Shown piece after piece: positions 12,301 to 24,400 of a DNA stretch of 64,000 bases (positions within the stretch are counted from its first letter, which is position 1; each line of letters starts with the position of its first letter). Below the pieces are notes generated by a model. It was not told where the DNA came from and made no database searches. It saw nothing but the letters and a program-made list of their open reading frames with translations. The stretch lies in assembly GCA_030141605.1 (NCBI GenBank), contig JAQGDQ010000019.1:744001-808000 (forward strand). The letters are read 5' to 3'. Source of the DNA: Tubiluchus corallicola. Lineage: Eukaryota; Priapulida; Priapulimorpha; Priapulimorphida; Tubiluchidae. The position numbers and the translations under genes were made by a program.

Positions 12301-12934
12301 CGAGCGCACTTCATTAGTGAATTCTAGTCTTCTTGTATATACGCTTCATACTCATCTTATCTACGTTGTTACATTTATAATAAAAAGGTTTCTCTAAAAC
12401 CAAACTGACTAGTTTTGGATTGGTGTTCATCGTTGTTACATTGGTGCCGCGACCAGGATGTGATTAACGCCATTGTTATGAGAATCTAAAGATTCTTATG
12501 CGGGATTTACTTTTGTACATTTTTATTCAAATATAAGTTTACTTATAAGTAAACTATAAGTAATATAAGTCAACTATAAAAGTAACGCACCTTACGCATG
12601 CGTTATTTCCTGTATGCGTGACAATGACATTTTATTTTAGGCAAAATCGCGCACCTGTACATGCAACGTTTGTGACCAATCTTTCACTCTTCCCAAACTC
12701 TCTCACCACGGCGGCACTTGTCGAGAAGAATCCGAATGGGACGAGACAGAACAACAAGAAGTGGACGGTGAACTAGCAATAGATGATGCAGTGTTTGGAG
12801 ATGACGTATCAGCTGGGCAAACACACAGTTGGATGAAAGAGAAGCTAGCTATAAAAGAGAAGACATGTGGAGTTATGATTAGGAAATGCGGGAACGACTG
12901 TATACCACAGAAGAAAAAACCTGTGAAAACGTAA
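9377..12934 (+). CDS. Secreted Pro/Phe-rich protein with a divergent TSR-like domain
   Basis: Model: 9377-9383 (ATG AAA G), 10102-10566, 11352-11662 and 12641-12934, with phases 1, 1 and 0; about 358 residues. Exons 1 and 2 join to make a clean signal peptide, MKALIVVALGALVAG. Next comes a region rich in Pro, Phe, Gly and His (repeated PPFG/PPPPF units), an NCT glycosylation sequon, then a charged, probably helical stretch. The last part is Cys-rich: CTKWTDYTDCTNKCEGVQ, exon junction, AKSRTCTCNVC. This matches the N-terminal half of a thrombospondin type-1 module, split by a phase-0 intron exactly as in the neighbour at 2.9-5.7 kb. The C-terminus is acidic, then KTCGVMIRKCGNDC and a Lys-rich end. 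The third exon's 5' edge is uncertain: 11523 is an alternative phase-compatible acceptor. Function is unknown; an extracellular structural or defence product is plausible. Confidence 0.65.
10567..10604 (+). promoter_or_regulatory. Retained-intron stop in the second TSR-like gene
   Basis: If the donor GTAAAAA at 10567 is not used, the frame runs on for a few codons and stops at 10602-10604. The product would be a secreted Pro/Phe-rich protein of about 167 residues lacking the Cys-rich domain. The same design is present in the neighbouring TSR gene. Confidence 0.3.
11740..11880. repeat. Short inverted repeat in the intron of the second TSR-like gene
   Basis: CAAAGTTGAT and TTTTGATACAGAT on the left are mirrored by AGATCTGTATCTTTTGATTAACTTTG on the right. 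The result is an imperfect hairpin of MITE size without coding content. Confidence 0.45.
12158..12500 (+). mobile_element. LTR-retrotransposon 5'-end-like segment with inverted repeat
   Basis: A segment opening TGTTAG and closing TGTTACA (12440) contains a TATA-like GTATATAC and an AATAAA, as LTRs do. It is followed at once by TTGGTGCCGCGACCAGGATG, which resembles the primer-binding region after a 5' LTR. No gag or pol follows. Unexpectedly, 12184-12248 is the reverse complement of 12451-12500 (shared core AATCTTTAGATT, TAATCACA, CCTGG), so the block can also be read as a terminal-inverted-repeat element. The call between the two is open. Confidence 0.35.
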
Positions 12935-15220
12935 AATCGTCCCCATATTGCAGGTCTATATATCTTGCACAACTTAATTTTCATTAAACGAGTTGAACGA
13001 ATCTTAATAATTTACTGATAACTTTTTGAACCAAGGATATATCATTTTAGACTACGCTAGTCATTCGCTATAAGCAGTTGTTATGATTTAATCTATCTTA
13101 AAGGAAGGGTAATTGCAGTTACTTCAGTATATGCGAGACCTGGGTTACAATATTATTACGCCCTCACCATGAAATCAACTGGATAAACCGTGAGCAGAGA
13201 AATATTAAAATTAATGCAGACATTTTTGCGATATTTTCAACAACCTTTCAACAATGCAATCCCATACACGATGCCATTAACTCCTAATGCCGTCACTGGA
13301 ACACTCTCTTAATAAACTTTGCACTTTCTTTCTTTCTTAGTATTTTACTTATTCAAGATATTATAGTGATCAGACACTGAAAAGCCAGAGAGTAGTCTTG
13401 GGTACGTTTGCATGTGAAGACAGAATCGTTGAACGAGGTAATTAGAGGAGAGCTTTGTGCAGATGGAACCGTCAAATATCTGAACATACTTACAATGTTC
13501 ACAGTTATTCCTCGCGTTCGACATACAGTGCGCCAATAACTGTATTAAAATCACAGGAAGTCTTTTGTCTTATTGAAAAAATGTCTTAAACCATATAACT
13601 ATATAGATTCTATAACCATTCTTTTATCTATAGATTCAAAAATTTTCAGACGTATGACTATGAGTCAATGCATTTTTAACATACATCAGTATGAGGAAAG
13701 CTCGGAGGTAATCAATGACGACCATTATTCAGTGATATACGATCTCCAGCCTAGTGCTTGGAGAATGTGTGAGTTAGGTGTTCAACAAAAGGCTTGACGA
13801 GGTGCATAGACCGACATATTGCAATATTTCCAAAGATAATACATTGCACAACATTTTTTGAAAGGAGTCAAGTCCTGATGAATGATATCTAGTAAATGCA
13901 TCTGTTAATTACTGCTGCACTAGCCCTTTAAATCATCTTGAAAGGGAAATTTGATTTGATCTATTTACCTATTAAGTTAATTGAATCTTAATAAGTTTAA
14001 TGACCCAGACAACAATGTTGCATGAACCAGAAATTTCAATCAGCTTAGTGCAAGTTTACCTATACAAAGATTTACAGAAAAGAGCATGAAGTTTACTGAA
14101 CTTTCTTAACTTAAACAGGAAGTAGAGCGCATAGATTTAGGCGGCTAAACGTCGTTAATTCAAGTTCTAAAAACATCAACCATGTCGTGAATAAGATAAT
14201 GAAAACGAGTGTTAAAGCCATGGAAATCAGTCGAAGTCCAAACTTTTTCAGACTTTCTAATTCAGTATTGCTTTTGTACGTTGCTAAAACTGAACCGGGA
14301 CTAAGGAGCTACTCTGTGTTGCTGCTCATTGTCATTAATAACAATGCTTAGTTCAAAATATTGATTATTGAGGTTATAATTTAATATGTAATATGGTCAT
14401 TTAACATTTTTCTTGTTTTTTTAATAGTATTATTGCATAATAAAGTTTGTTATTTTGTTATTGTTACTTGTTATAAATGACTTACAGTGTTTGGTAAATA
14501 ATCTGTTAAATGGAGAAGCACCACTGCATTAAATACAGTATTATCACTGAATGAAAAGTGCAAAAAACTAATTATTTTTTCACACTTTACAAAGGTTAAA
14601 CATTTTCAACTTAGAATTTAGTTCCAACTGCAAATACCAATACCATAAGCACTTACTGAACAAAGCCAGTTTAATTATTAACAAAGTCTTATTGCTTAAT
14701 TATAATTAATTGGTGACATACAAATTATTTACAGCAACTAATATATAAATTTAATACCCCTAATTAGCTTCTTTAAATGTACTTCTTAATACCCCTAGTT
14801 AGATTCTTTAAACAAGTGTGACTTCAAGCACAGATGTGAAACAATTAAATCTATTTATCTGATTTCATATTACTCTTAAACATTCTCAAGCTGTTCTTGT
14901 TAAAGCTATTTAAACCAACAGTTGACCTTGACTTTACTAATCATTGTAAAAGTACACGAATGATGATTTTATCAGCAGCTAACCCACTAAATGGGTTCAA
15001 CAACCAGAGCTTATACATCACCTTACCCTCAAGCCCATTGTCTAAATGTTTACACACAGGCCAGTAGCTACCAGGCACGCGACAGAAAAGACCAGTATCT
15101 TCACAGTCCAGTTACTATACGATAAAGAAAATCATGTCACGACTCATAAATAGCTTTTCACTGTAACTCAGCTGTTTCAAAACTTTCAAACCAGGAAGTA
15201 AAAATGCAACAAAATAATTA
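12935..15220. other. Intergenic DNA between the TSR-like gene and MED17
   Basis: The first part is the 3' UTR of the TSR-like gene. The remainder is AT-rich, with no domain, tRNA or clear repeat seen. Confidence 0.4.
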
Positions 15221-15237
15221 CATAAACTGACCTATGT

Positions 15238-15243
15238 TTTTAT
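15238..15243 (-). terminator. Poly(A) signal of MED17
   Basis: AATAAA on the minus strand, about 200 bases after the MED17 stop codon at 15440. Confidence 0.55.
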
Positions 15244-15439
15244 TCATACTGCATAAAACCAATTTGACATTTCAATATCATGATTTCAAGAAATGATGTT
15301 CAGTTGCAGGCAAGTGAGAATGCTACTGTTAATGCATGTCAGACTTTGCACTTAATATTGGTACTACAGTTCCAGCATCTTGAAAAGATCCACTTTTCAA
15401 GAGAGTCAAGAAAAATAACACAACATTTTTTCAACTCTT

Positions 15440-18400
15440 TTAGCACTTTGTTACAGCAGCCATTAAGAGTTCAATCTTGTGCAGAAAGTTCTTTCCCTCA
15501 ATTTTGTTCCAATTTATCTCCTGCCACGTATCAAAGTGGTTCCACTTGGGGTTGCATATCACGCTACTGACTGTTTCTCGATCATGGTTTTCAGACAGTC
15601 CTTGAACGTAAACTTTCATTCCAGTAACTGGCCCGCTTCGAACTGCAAAAACCCTAAAAAAGCAAAGAACGGACATGACTAACTGATGAGAATCCAATTT
15701 TTTACATTACGTGTATAAAAAATAAGCTGAAAGCCTATGTCAGAAATTGGATGGTAGAAGGCATGGAAAGTATATTCTTTGCAAAGTGTTCATATTTGCC
15801 CAACTGAAAATAAAATTTTAATTACACTTCAAAAAAAGAAATATACACTATTCTCAAAACAAAAAGTTTAGTTTTATCATTAACACAAGTTACTTCAGAG
15901 AAAAAGTAATAATTATCTACCAATTCAAAGGTGCTACTAGAATCGATTTAGATGAAAAAAATGATTTTTTTACTATACTATCGTAGGCACACTCATGGCT
16001 ATATCAACATTCTGGACTGACAAACAAAATTTGCCACTCTATAGATAGTTTGTAATTAACGCTTGTTCAAATCAATTAAATTTATTTGATGAGCTTCTGA
16101 AAAATAGCCATGGATTTGGCCAGCACCATTGTGGAAAATAGCATGCAACTGAAAATATTTCAAGAATAAGAATGCTATTAATTTAAGTTGCAGCAAACAA
16201 TATATGCCAAAAATTACCTTTCACCAGATGGAGAACACATTATAATGGAAGATGCATTGCCAAGAGGTTCTACCTCTCCTAAACCCAAATGCACACTTGT
16301 AGAGAGAACTTGCCAACTCATTAGCTTAGCTAGATTCTGTAATGAGCTGATATGATGCCATGATATCTGCAAGAAAATCAGTATAAACAGCCACTAACAT
16401 TTCCATTTCAATTAATAAACCTGATAACCTATAGTTATAAAATTTGTAGTTTTCTTTTTCTACTAGGTTTTGTACTCTCTAAGATTGTTATTTAAACCAC
16501 TGATAACTACTCTGTATACCACATAACACAATGTCCCACCAGATCTTACACTGGAATTCTTTAATAAAAATTTCTTTCCCTGAGAAATGCAGCCTCATTC
16601 CCTTCAAGAATAACCTGAGTAGATACAGTAAGTCCTCGTTTAACAACTCCCCGTTTAGCAACATTTCGTTTTAACGGTGCTGAACATTTGACACCTTTTT
16701 CACTTAAAGACGCGCATTTGACTTTGATTTTAACGATTTTTTTACTTTGCTAAAAGCCAATTTTTATTTTATTAACAACTTGTTTACTTAAATTGATGCA
16801 GTAAAACAGTACATATTGCATTACTGTGCTCTAAAACGCGTTAGTAATTTAACAGTGCAATTATTATTATGTACATATGTTTTTGCTTCTCGACTTACTA
16901 CTAAACGTTAGCCATTTGTATCAAGCGATTTGTATGGGAGCAAAATTTAAAAATGAAAGAATTATGCCTGTAACCTGTTGCTGTAGTAACTAGACTAAGT
17001 ATCTAGATAATATTACCAAGGTCGCACCAGGGCTTGGCTTTTACTCTGCAGTGTTTATCGTTTAACCACTTATTAGATTTTATATGCTTCCGTCAAACTG
17101 CTAAGTAGGTAAGTTAGACATATATAGGTATGAAAAGGTGGTTTTAAGCAAGCAGAAAGAAATTACTCAATAGAAACATGAGTAAAACTAACAAAACGTT
17201 TATTTATATGATTTAAGCAGCATTGATTTTTGCTTCTGGAACATATGTCAATTCTTTTACATTACTTTCTATAGAAATTTTGACTTCACTTGACAATGTT
17301 TCGCTTAAGGTAGCATTTTACTGGACTGCATTAGCATCGTTAAGGGAGGACTTACTGTACAAGCGAGTTAGCTGTAAGAATTCATATTTCTTGACTCCCT
17401 GCTTGCATGCACGCCTACTGGCTTTACTTATCAATCTCTTAACAACAGATATTACATACCACTCCCAACAAAACATTACGCAGTTCTTGCGGCTCGTGTG
17501 ACAGATTAATTATCCGTCCATCTCGGCAGGTAACTTTTATGGACGTGGTGCCTATTTGGATGGCCACAGGAGTTCTGCAATCATATTTATTAATCAAATC
17601 AAAATAGAAAAACTAAGGACTATGTAGTAAAGCACTAATAGTAAGATTAGAAAGAGAAGAAAAATTAGGCATTATATGAATTTCAGCATCAGTATGAACT
17701 TAGAATGGCTCGTGTCACCATAAAAAATACAAACCAGTGGGAATATGCTCTTCCTATAATGTTATCTGCTTTGAAGAATTTTAATGCAATTACTGGCTAG
17801 AAAAATCGCCAGGAATAGCTTTGTAAAAAATGAGATGTTTCCTGACCTTAAACAAAACCCTCCATGTGATATTCACAAAGATCTTGTTCGATTACTGAAA
17901 TAGGGAACTTTAAAGCCTTTCTTCCAAACCAATCTAATGGCAATAATGGCATTTAAATTGGTAATCCATCCTGCTTGATCACATTAATAATACCAAGAGC
18001 GTATTTTTTATTTCAACTTACCTTCATTCAATGTGTACAATTTTTCTCACTTACTTTTGAGTTTAGCATTTCAGTTTAACTATTTTGCTAATAATCAATT
18101 AACTTGGAAATTGTACCACTTATTTACATAGTCTCTACCTAGCTGGTTCTACAGTGCAAATAAAAACCACATCAAAAACTCATAGCTTAAGGTACTTCAA
18201 AACAAATGCTTTGTCTAATAACCGATTAAGAGCTTTTGTGAAAGACAACAAAGTATTTTATTATATTTTTATTAATCTCAGACAACAAACAAAAAATGAA
18301 ATAAAATTTTGTCGGCTGCAGTACTCTAATTTGAGTTGATAATGATTGAGCTTCCATGTACTAATAGCAAATCAGGAATCAGCATTTTTTTAAATAATCC

Positions 18401-21400
18401 AGGTAACATAAAGCAAAAATAACATGTTCCCGTTAAAACTGAGCTGTGAGAGGTCAACTGCCAAAGCTACTTTCATTATCTACACATAGCTTCCCAGATT
18501 TTTTTATTAATTACCTGCATATAGCTTCATAGCTATGTGTTGTAATGTTAATTTTTATACAGTCATGTGTAGCATCACCTAGTGCATTCCAGTGTATTGT
18601 CATCTGCGGATCTCTCATTTGCATAGCAATGTTATCCAACACGTGTGTACTTCTGCAATCATTCACAACCTCAGTAAGATCATAGTTAATAGATCATAGA
18701 TCAAAATTAAAACAAAAGTCAGAGATAAAACCAATCTCACATATCGTGCAACTATGTTTTACAGCATGCATTGTGAACAAACACATTAAAAAGTACAGAA
18801 AGTCTAGAAAAATCCCTACATTCAGTTTTTGGCCAGTCGGGTTATCAACAATAACTTAACACACGTTCATTTGTGGAAACTCACAATTTTTTTATTTAGA
18901 TACAAATTGCAAAAAATAAAAATAAAAACATTGGCAGACATACGACGTTCAATGAAATCAATTAAAATTAACAGTACGTAGTACTAACAGTGTACTATAA
19001 TACGCAATGCATAGTGTGTAAATTTGTGTAGTTTTATGTAAACACACTTAAGTACTTATGACAAAGGCTTACCGTATTCGGAGTACTGCATGCTGAGATT
19101 GCTCAATTATCTGTTCTAATAGCGATTTTCTGAAAAAATAAAACATGCTGAAAACAAAAAGTTGATATTTAACACATTTCATTTGATTTGCTATTTTTAA
19201 TTGATGTATGCTTGGCACTGATGTCACAGTTCATTTTATTAAAAACAAACTGTAAAATTAAACAACCATTAGTATAAGTAGGTACGACTAACATTTAAAA
19301 AATATACTGTATTCTGTGTTGGTAATGTGCTAATGACAATTTTTCTATCAAATTAATTCCAATAAGTGATTAAGTACACGAATCCTATTAAGTTCTGTAA
19401 CACTTACAGAAAAGCTTCATTATTTTAGCATGCCTTACCCTCATTATGATATAACTAATGGCTGGCTTATTTTTTGGCAGCAGTAAATGTTTCTAAAATT
19501 ATTATTATCTACGACATGATTGCATGATTACTATAGCAAAAAACACCACCAGTAGATGAAACATCCATTTTGGGTTCAACTTAACAGCTATGAAAAATAA
19601 AACAAACTGTATTTTTGTTAGTGTCAGGCTCAGTATTAGTAATCATTTCCAAAAGAATTTTTTCATGCATGTCTGGAAATTTATCATGTAGGGACAGATT
19701 TGAAATTAAAAAAATTATCAAAGCAACATATTTTGCAAGGGGAAAAGATTTTTGACTTTTTAGAACTGCATTCTTAATTTTGAAAATAATCATCACACAC
19801 AATGTATTAGATCTTAGCATACGTTTCAGCCATTTCTAAAAGAGTACTTCGATCAAATGCTTGAGGTCCAGCTAGCCGTCTCCGCTTAGATGCGCCAAGC
19901 ATGGCACATGCAGGATGAGGCATATCCACATTGATATTTTTCGCATGCATTTCACGTAAAAGCTGGTGCAGTGAATGCTCCAAGATGTGATCGTGTTCGC
20001 CCTTTTGAGCACTAGATGGTGACCTGGACTTGTCCTGTCCCTGTCCGTTGCTATGACATAGACCAATGGTCAGCTGAATGCCAGGAAATAGCTAGAGAAA
20101 ACAGAAAGGCAAAATGGATGAACAAAACTTAAATTTCATCACGAGCAAAATAACTACACTACTTTCTTATTTTGATATAGCTTTTCAACAAAAATTGACA
20201 AAATGGACTGCTGTGACAAAAGGAAAAACATTGGAGAGGCAGAAGCTTATGACATTCCTGTTTTAAATGGCATCACATGCTGCACGACAATCACCAGTCA
20301 ATGTTCATTGAACTTGTGCTGCAGGTAACTATCTATTAAACGTAGTTGTTAACTAACAAAAATACTGCACCGATAAAGGGAAAGTATCAATTTTACATTT
20401 TCACAATAATTCAGAATACAGTAAGGTGAATACAGAAGCCCTAATAGGTAAATAATGATGCAGCATTAAACACTTGCTTTGACCATTTTATCTGAAAAAC
20501 TTAACCACATTTATTTCTATATTTGGTAAAAACATGAGGCAGGTGTTAACCGTATTAATCATCAATTACTAATAGTCTGAGCCAAATCCCACATAAATAA
20601 TCTTTTCCAGCTAAAGCACTCGTAATCAGTAGCTTAAACAAGCAAATAATGAACCTATGTTAAACTTGGGCTTTGATAACTTTATTTGAAAAATTTTGGC
20701 AAAATACGGAAGCGTGAGAAACCTAAAATTATCTGTTAGTTATATCTTTCATTTAAGTTCTATATTAAGAACAGTTTTTTTCTACAATTCTAGTTAAATT
20801 AAACAATGATGCCAGACTAGAAACAAAGGAATTATTATAATGTGACAAATCAATCAGATTAAAGACATACCGTAGACGTTATTTGGTTACTGATAACCAT
20901 ATGTGGAATAGGTGACTTCAGCTGCACTGCTTCTCTGCTCAACTAAATCAAACACCACAAAAAAATCATTACGACCTATGCAAACAGCTACTAATAAATT
21001 TATTTGCACAATTTAAGTAATGCTGCTATAATCTATGAGCAGATGAACATTTTAGTTAAAGTTATCTACTTTCAACAAGCAAATTTATCGTGGCTAAAAT
21101 AAGAAAAAGTAACCTGAGCAAAAATCTCTTTGCAAAACAGAACATTTTGTGCTGCCTCAAGTTTCTTTTGCCAGTGAGTATCAGGTGACAAATGATCCCC
21201 TTGTATTGCAGATAGAGTCATACTTGCAGAAGCCAAGCTATCTTGATCTGAAAAAACGTAAAACACTATAAAATTAACTTTTAACATTGATTAATAAGTT
21301 AAGAAGTCATGTCGGAGAAAACAAAAGGTCTCTTATTTATTTACACAAGTTATGCATTTCAAGCACACATTCAAAAACAGCGCATTACAAAAACATCTCA

Positions 21401-24400
21401 AAATTAAAAAAAATGCTATTTAGTCCATCCACTAATTTATTTATTTGTTTTCTCAATATATTCTGCATATACTGTTGCCAGCCATTGAGAAAAAACAGCT
21501 ACCGATTTCACAAAAATGTCAAAGCTTCTTCATTCTGAGACTAAAAATTATTAGCAAAACATTAACACCAATTAGCTACCCTATGTACTAAATTTACAAA
21601 TTTGTGTTCCTAATTTAGCTGCCGCTCTTTCTGCAAGTTTTAAATTAATAAACATACAGTGAAAAGCTCATGTTCGAAACTGCAGCTTTACAAAAAATTT
21701 TAATAAGTTTACAATCGTAATTTTACATTATCAATGAGACTAAACCACAGTTTCCCGGGGTCCAACAATTTGAAAAAAGCTACAAAAAAACAACCCACCT
21801 TTTTGAATTGAAACAAAAATATAGCTAGCTCCCTGTAAATGGGCAGGTATTTGCACCTCTAATGAACTTCTCCTAGAAGGATGCAGTTGTGCTGATAGCT
21901 TGTCATCCCCTTGCTGATCTTCTTTGTTCTCCAGAACTTCAAATGTGGCATTTTGCCGATATCGTGAGCCAGCTAAAATTTGTAAATTTTCAACTTTTGA
22001 AAAATTAAAAAAATATTATGCAAAAATAATTAGTCATAATATGCATTGCCTCCTTTAACTACACAGACAGAAACTTGATTTTGATTCTTCTTTGCTTATT
22101 TTCTTTCACACGTATTGTCCAGAATATAAATAAAAATGATATTGTCAGAATTATTTCCTGGATTGCCATAGGTATTGTAATAACACACTAAATGTTTGGC
22201 CACAAATTTTCAACATTCGATACGAGCAAAAAATAAATACAACTAGCAGCCTAAGACAGCCAAAAATATTCACAGAAAAACCCGAAAAACTGTCAGAAAT
22301 GCTAATTATAAATAAGCAGAACGCAAAAACAAATTCAACTTTTTAGAGATAAAATACATTCTGGAATTCAGAAGTAACATCATATAATAATAACTATCAT
22401 GATGCTACAGTACCATGGCAATCTACAGTTTTCCTTAAGTTGGTCCCTACATAAGTGTATCCTAAACCATTTCATGCATTGTCTGAATCTTGGTTATAAG
22501 GCAAAGCAATGAAGAAAATACTCTTGTTATAATAACTACAAAGAGAGCCAAGAGAATAATAACAATTCTTTTTATAGCTACAATAAGAAGCATGTGAAGT
22601 GCTGTCGTCACTTTATACTTGCAAATATGAGCAGTCTTTTTGCAGAACAGTGATAATGTTGAGGTTGGGGGGGGGGGGAGGGGGGTGTTAAGGAACATTA
22701 ACCTTATTATACAGGTGGCTTAGTAAGTAGCCTCAGTGAAATACTCAGATGTTAAAACAAATGCACACGTCAACCAACCTGATCTGTAGCTTAGATCACC
22801 TAGGATTGCATTGCCAGCTTTCTTTAACCTCCATGTTCTACGCAGTTCTATTAGTTCGTTGTGGAATTGTGGGATTGTACGATTCATACTCATTTGTACC
22901 ATTTCCTCATGAGACTTGCGTAACCTTGCAGCTCCCTCTATCAGAATTTCACCTGCATTTTTGAGTGCCTAAGAAATGAGATTCCAATTATAAACACCTC
23001 TATCAAATGTTAAAATATTGGGTCAGATAATCATGTAATTAAATCATAATTCTCATCTTTATAAAAATGCATATCATCACAGACCTATTCATGTGTCATT
23101 TTAGTAATATGAATGCAATTCAGATCCATTCAGCCACATAGCTTTTACGTAATTATAATTAAGTTAGTCTTAAATTGTTACAGAAATGCGCAAATCTGTA
23201 TTTGTTCGAATGTTTATATGTTGGCTAAATAAAATAAATCTTGAAGCTTAAAACTTTGAACAAGTGAGCATTGCTTAAAACCCAAAAATTGCTACAAACC
23301 AACTTAATCAGTGGAATGTGACAGCTCAGTGTTTCAATCACAACTTGAAATATAATTTTAATTTCCTCATGATAAACAACATCTCTACAGATACATTGTT
23401 TTAATAAAAGGTATGATAGTAATAATAACAAATGTGAATGATTACGCGTTCTCATTTTACAGATGACTTCAAAGTTTAGTAAGTTGAATTCTGACTGTGT
23501 ACCTTTTTCTTTCCTTGTACTTGGGCAAATAAGTTAATAGATGTTGGCTCTTGCTGTACTGGATCAAGAACCATGTAGTGCTTCTGCTTAACAATCTGCA
23601 GAAGATCAAGAAGGACACTTGTTTCGGTCAAGGCATGCCTGAAGAAAAAACAACTGTTTACATTGTTGTTTCAAATCAAGGCTGTGGAATGCTTCTAAAG
23701 AAATTTACTATAGTAAACAAAAAGTAATTTAAGCAGAGCTGCTGAAGATGAACCCTATTTTTGGATATAATTGTTTAATAATGGTTACACTTATACAGCA
23801 GATTTATTTTGCATTAATGGAAACATGGCAGCACATGCATTGGGTGCTGCAGGAGTAGTGATACACTACTGAATGACTACATTACCGAAATGACAAGTAA
23901 TTTGATGAAGTTTTACAATTTAAAGGTTAGCATGTTATACACTATACAAGAATTATACCGATGCCAAATACAAAACTAACTATATCAGAAACATCGAATA
24001 CACCACATACCAGATAAATTTTAAGAAAAGTGGTAAGCTGGAAGCATTTTCTTCTAAAAGTTGGTAACATAGTCAGGTGCAGCTGGCAAAAAAATTAGTG
24101 ATAAAGGGCCAAAAATGCAAAAAAAAACAAAATGGAAGAACAAGCAATGTAAATCAAAAGAAATGTCCAGAAAATTAACATTAAGAGACGATAATGACAT
24201 CTACTCCAAGGCAGTTGGACCTATAATTATATATAGGGTGGTACCAATATGACAAAGATTTTCTAAATGGCCAAAAAATAGCTGTCGTTAACTTACAAAA
24301 GCCATATCTTACACTACGTAAGATTATGTATACGCTGGCAGCCATCTTAAAATTCTTAATAAGGTGTCTAGATTTCTAACATAACTGTCTAGCAGAAAAG

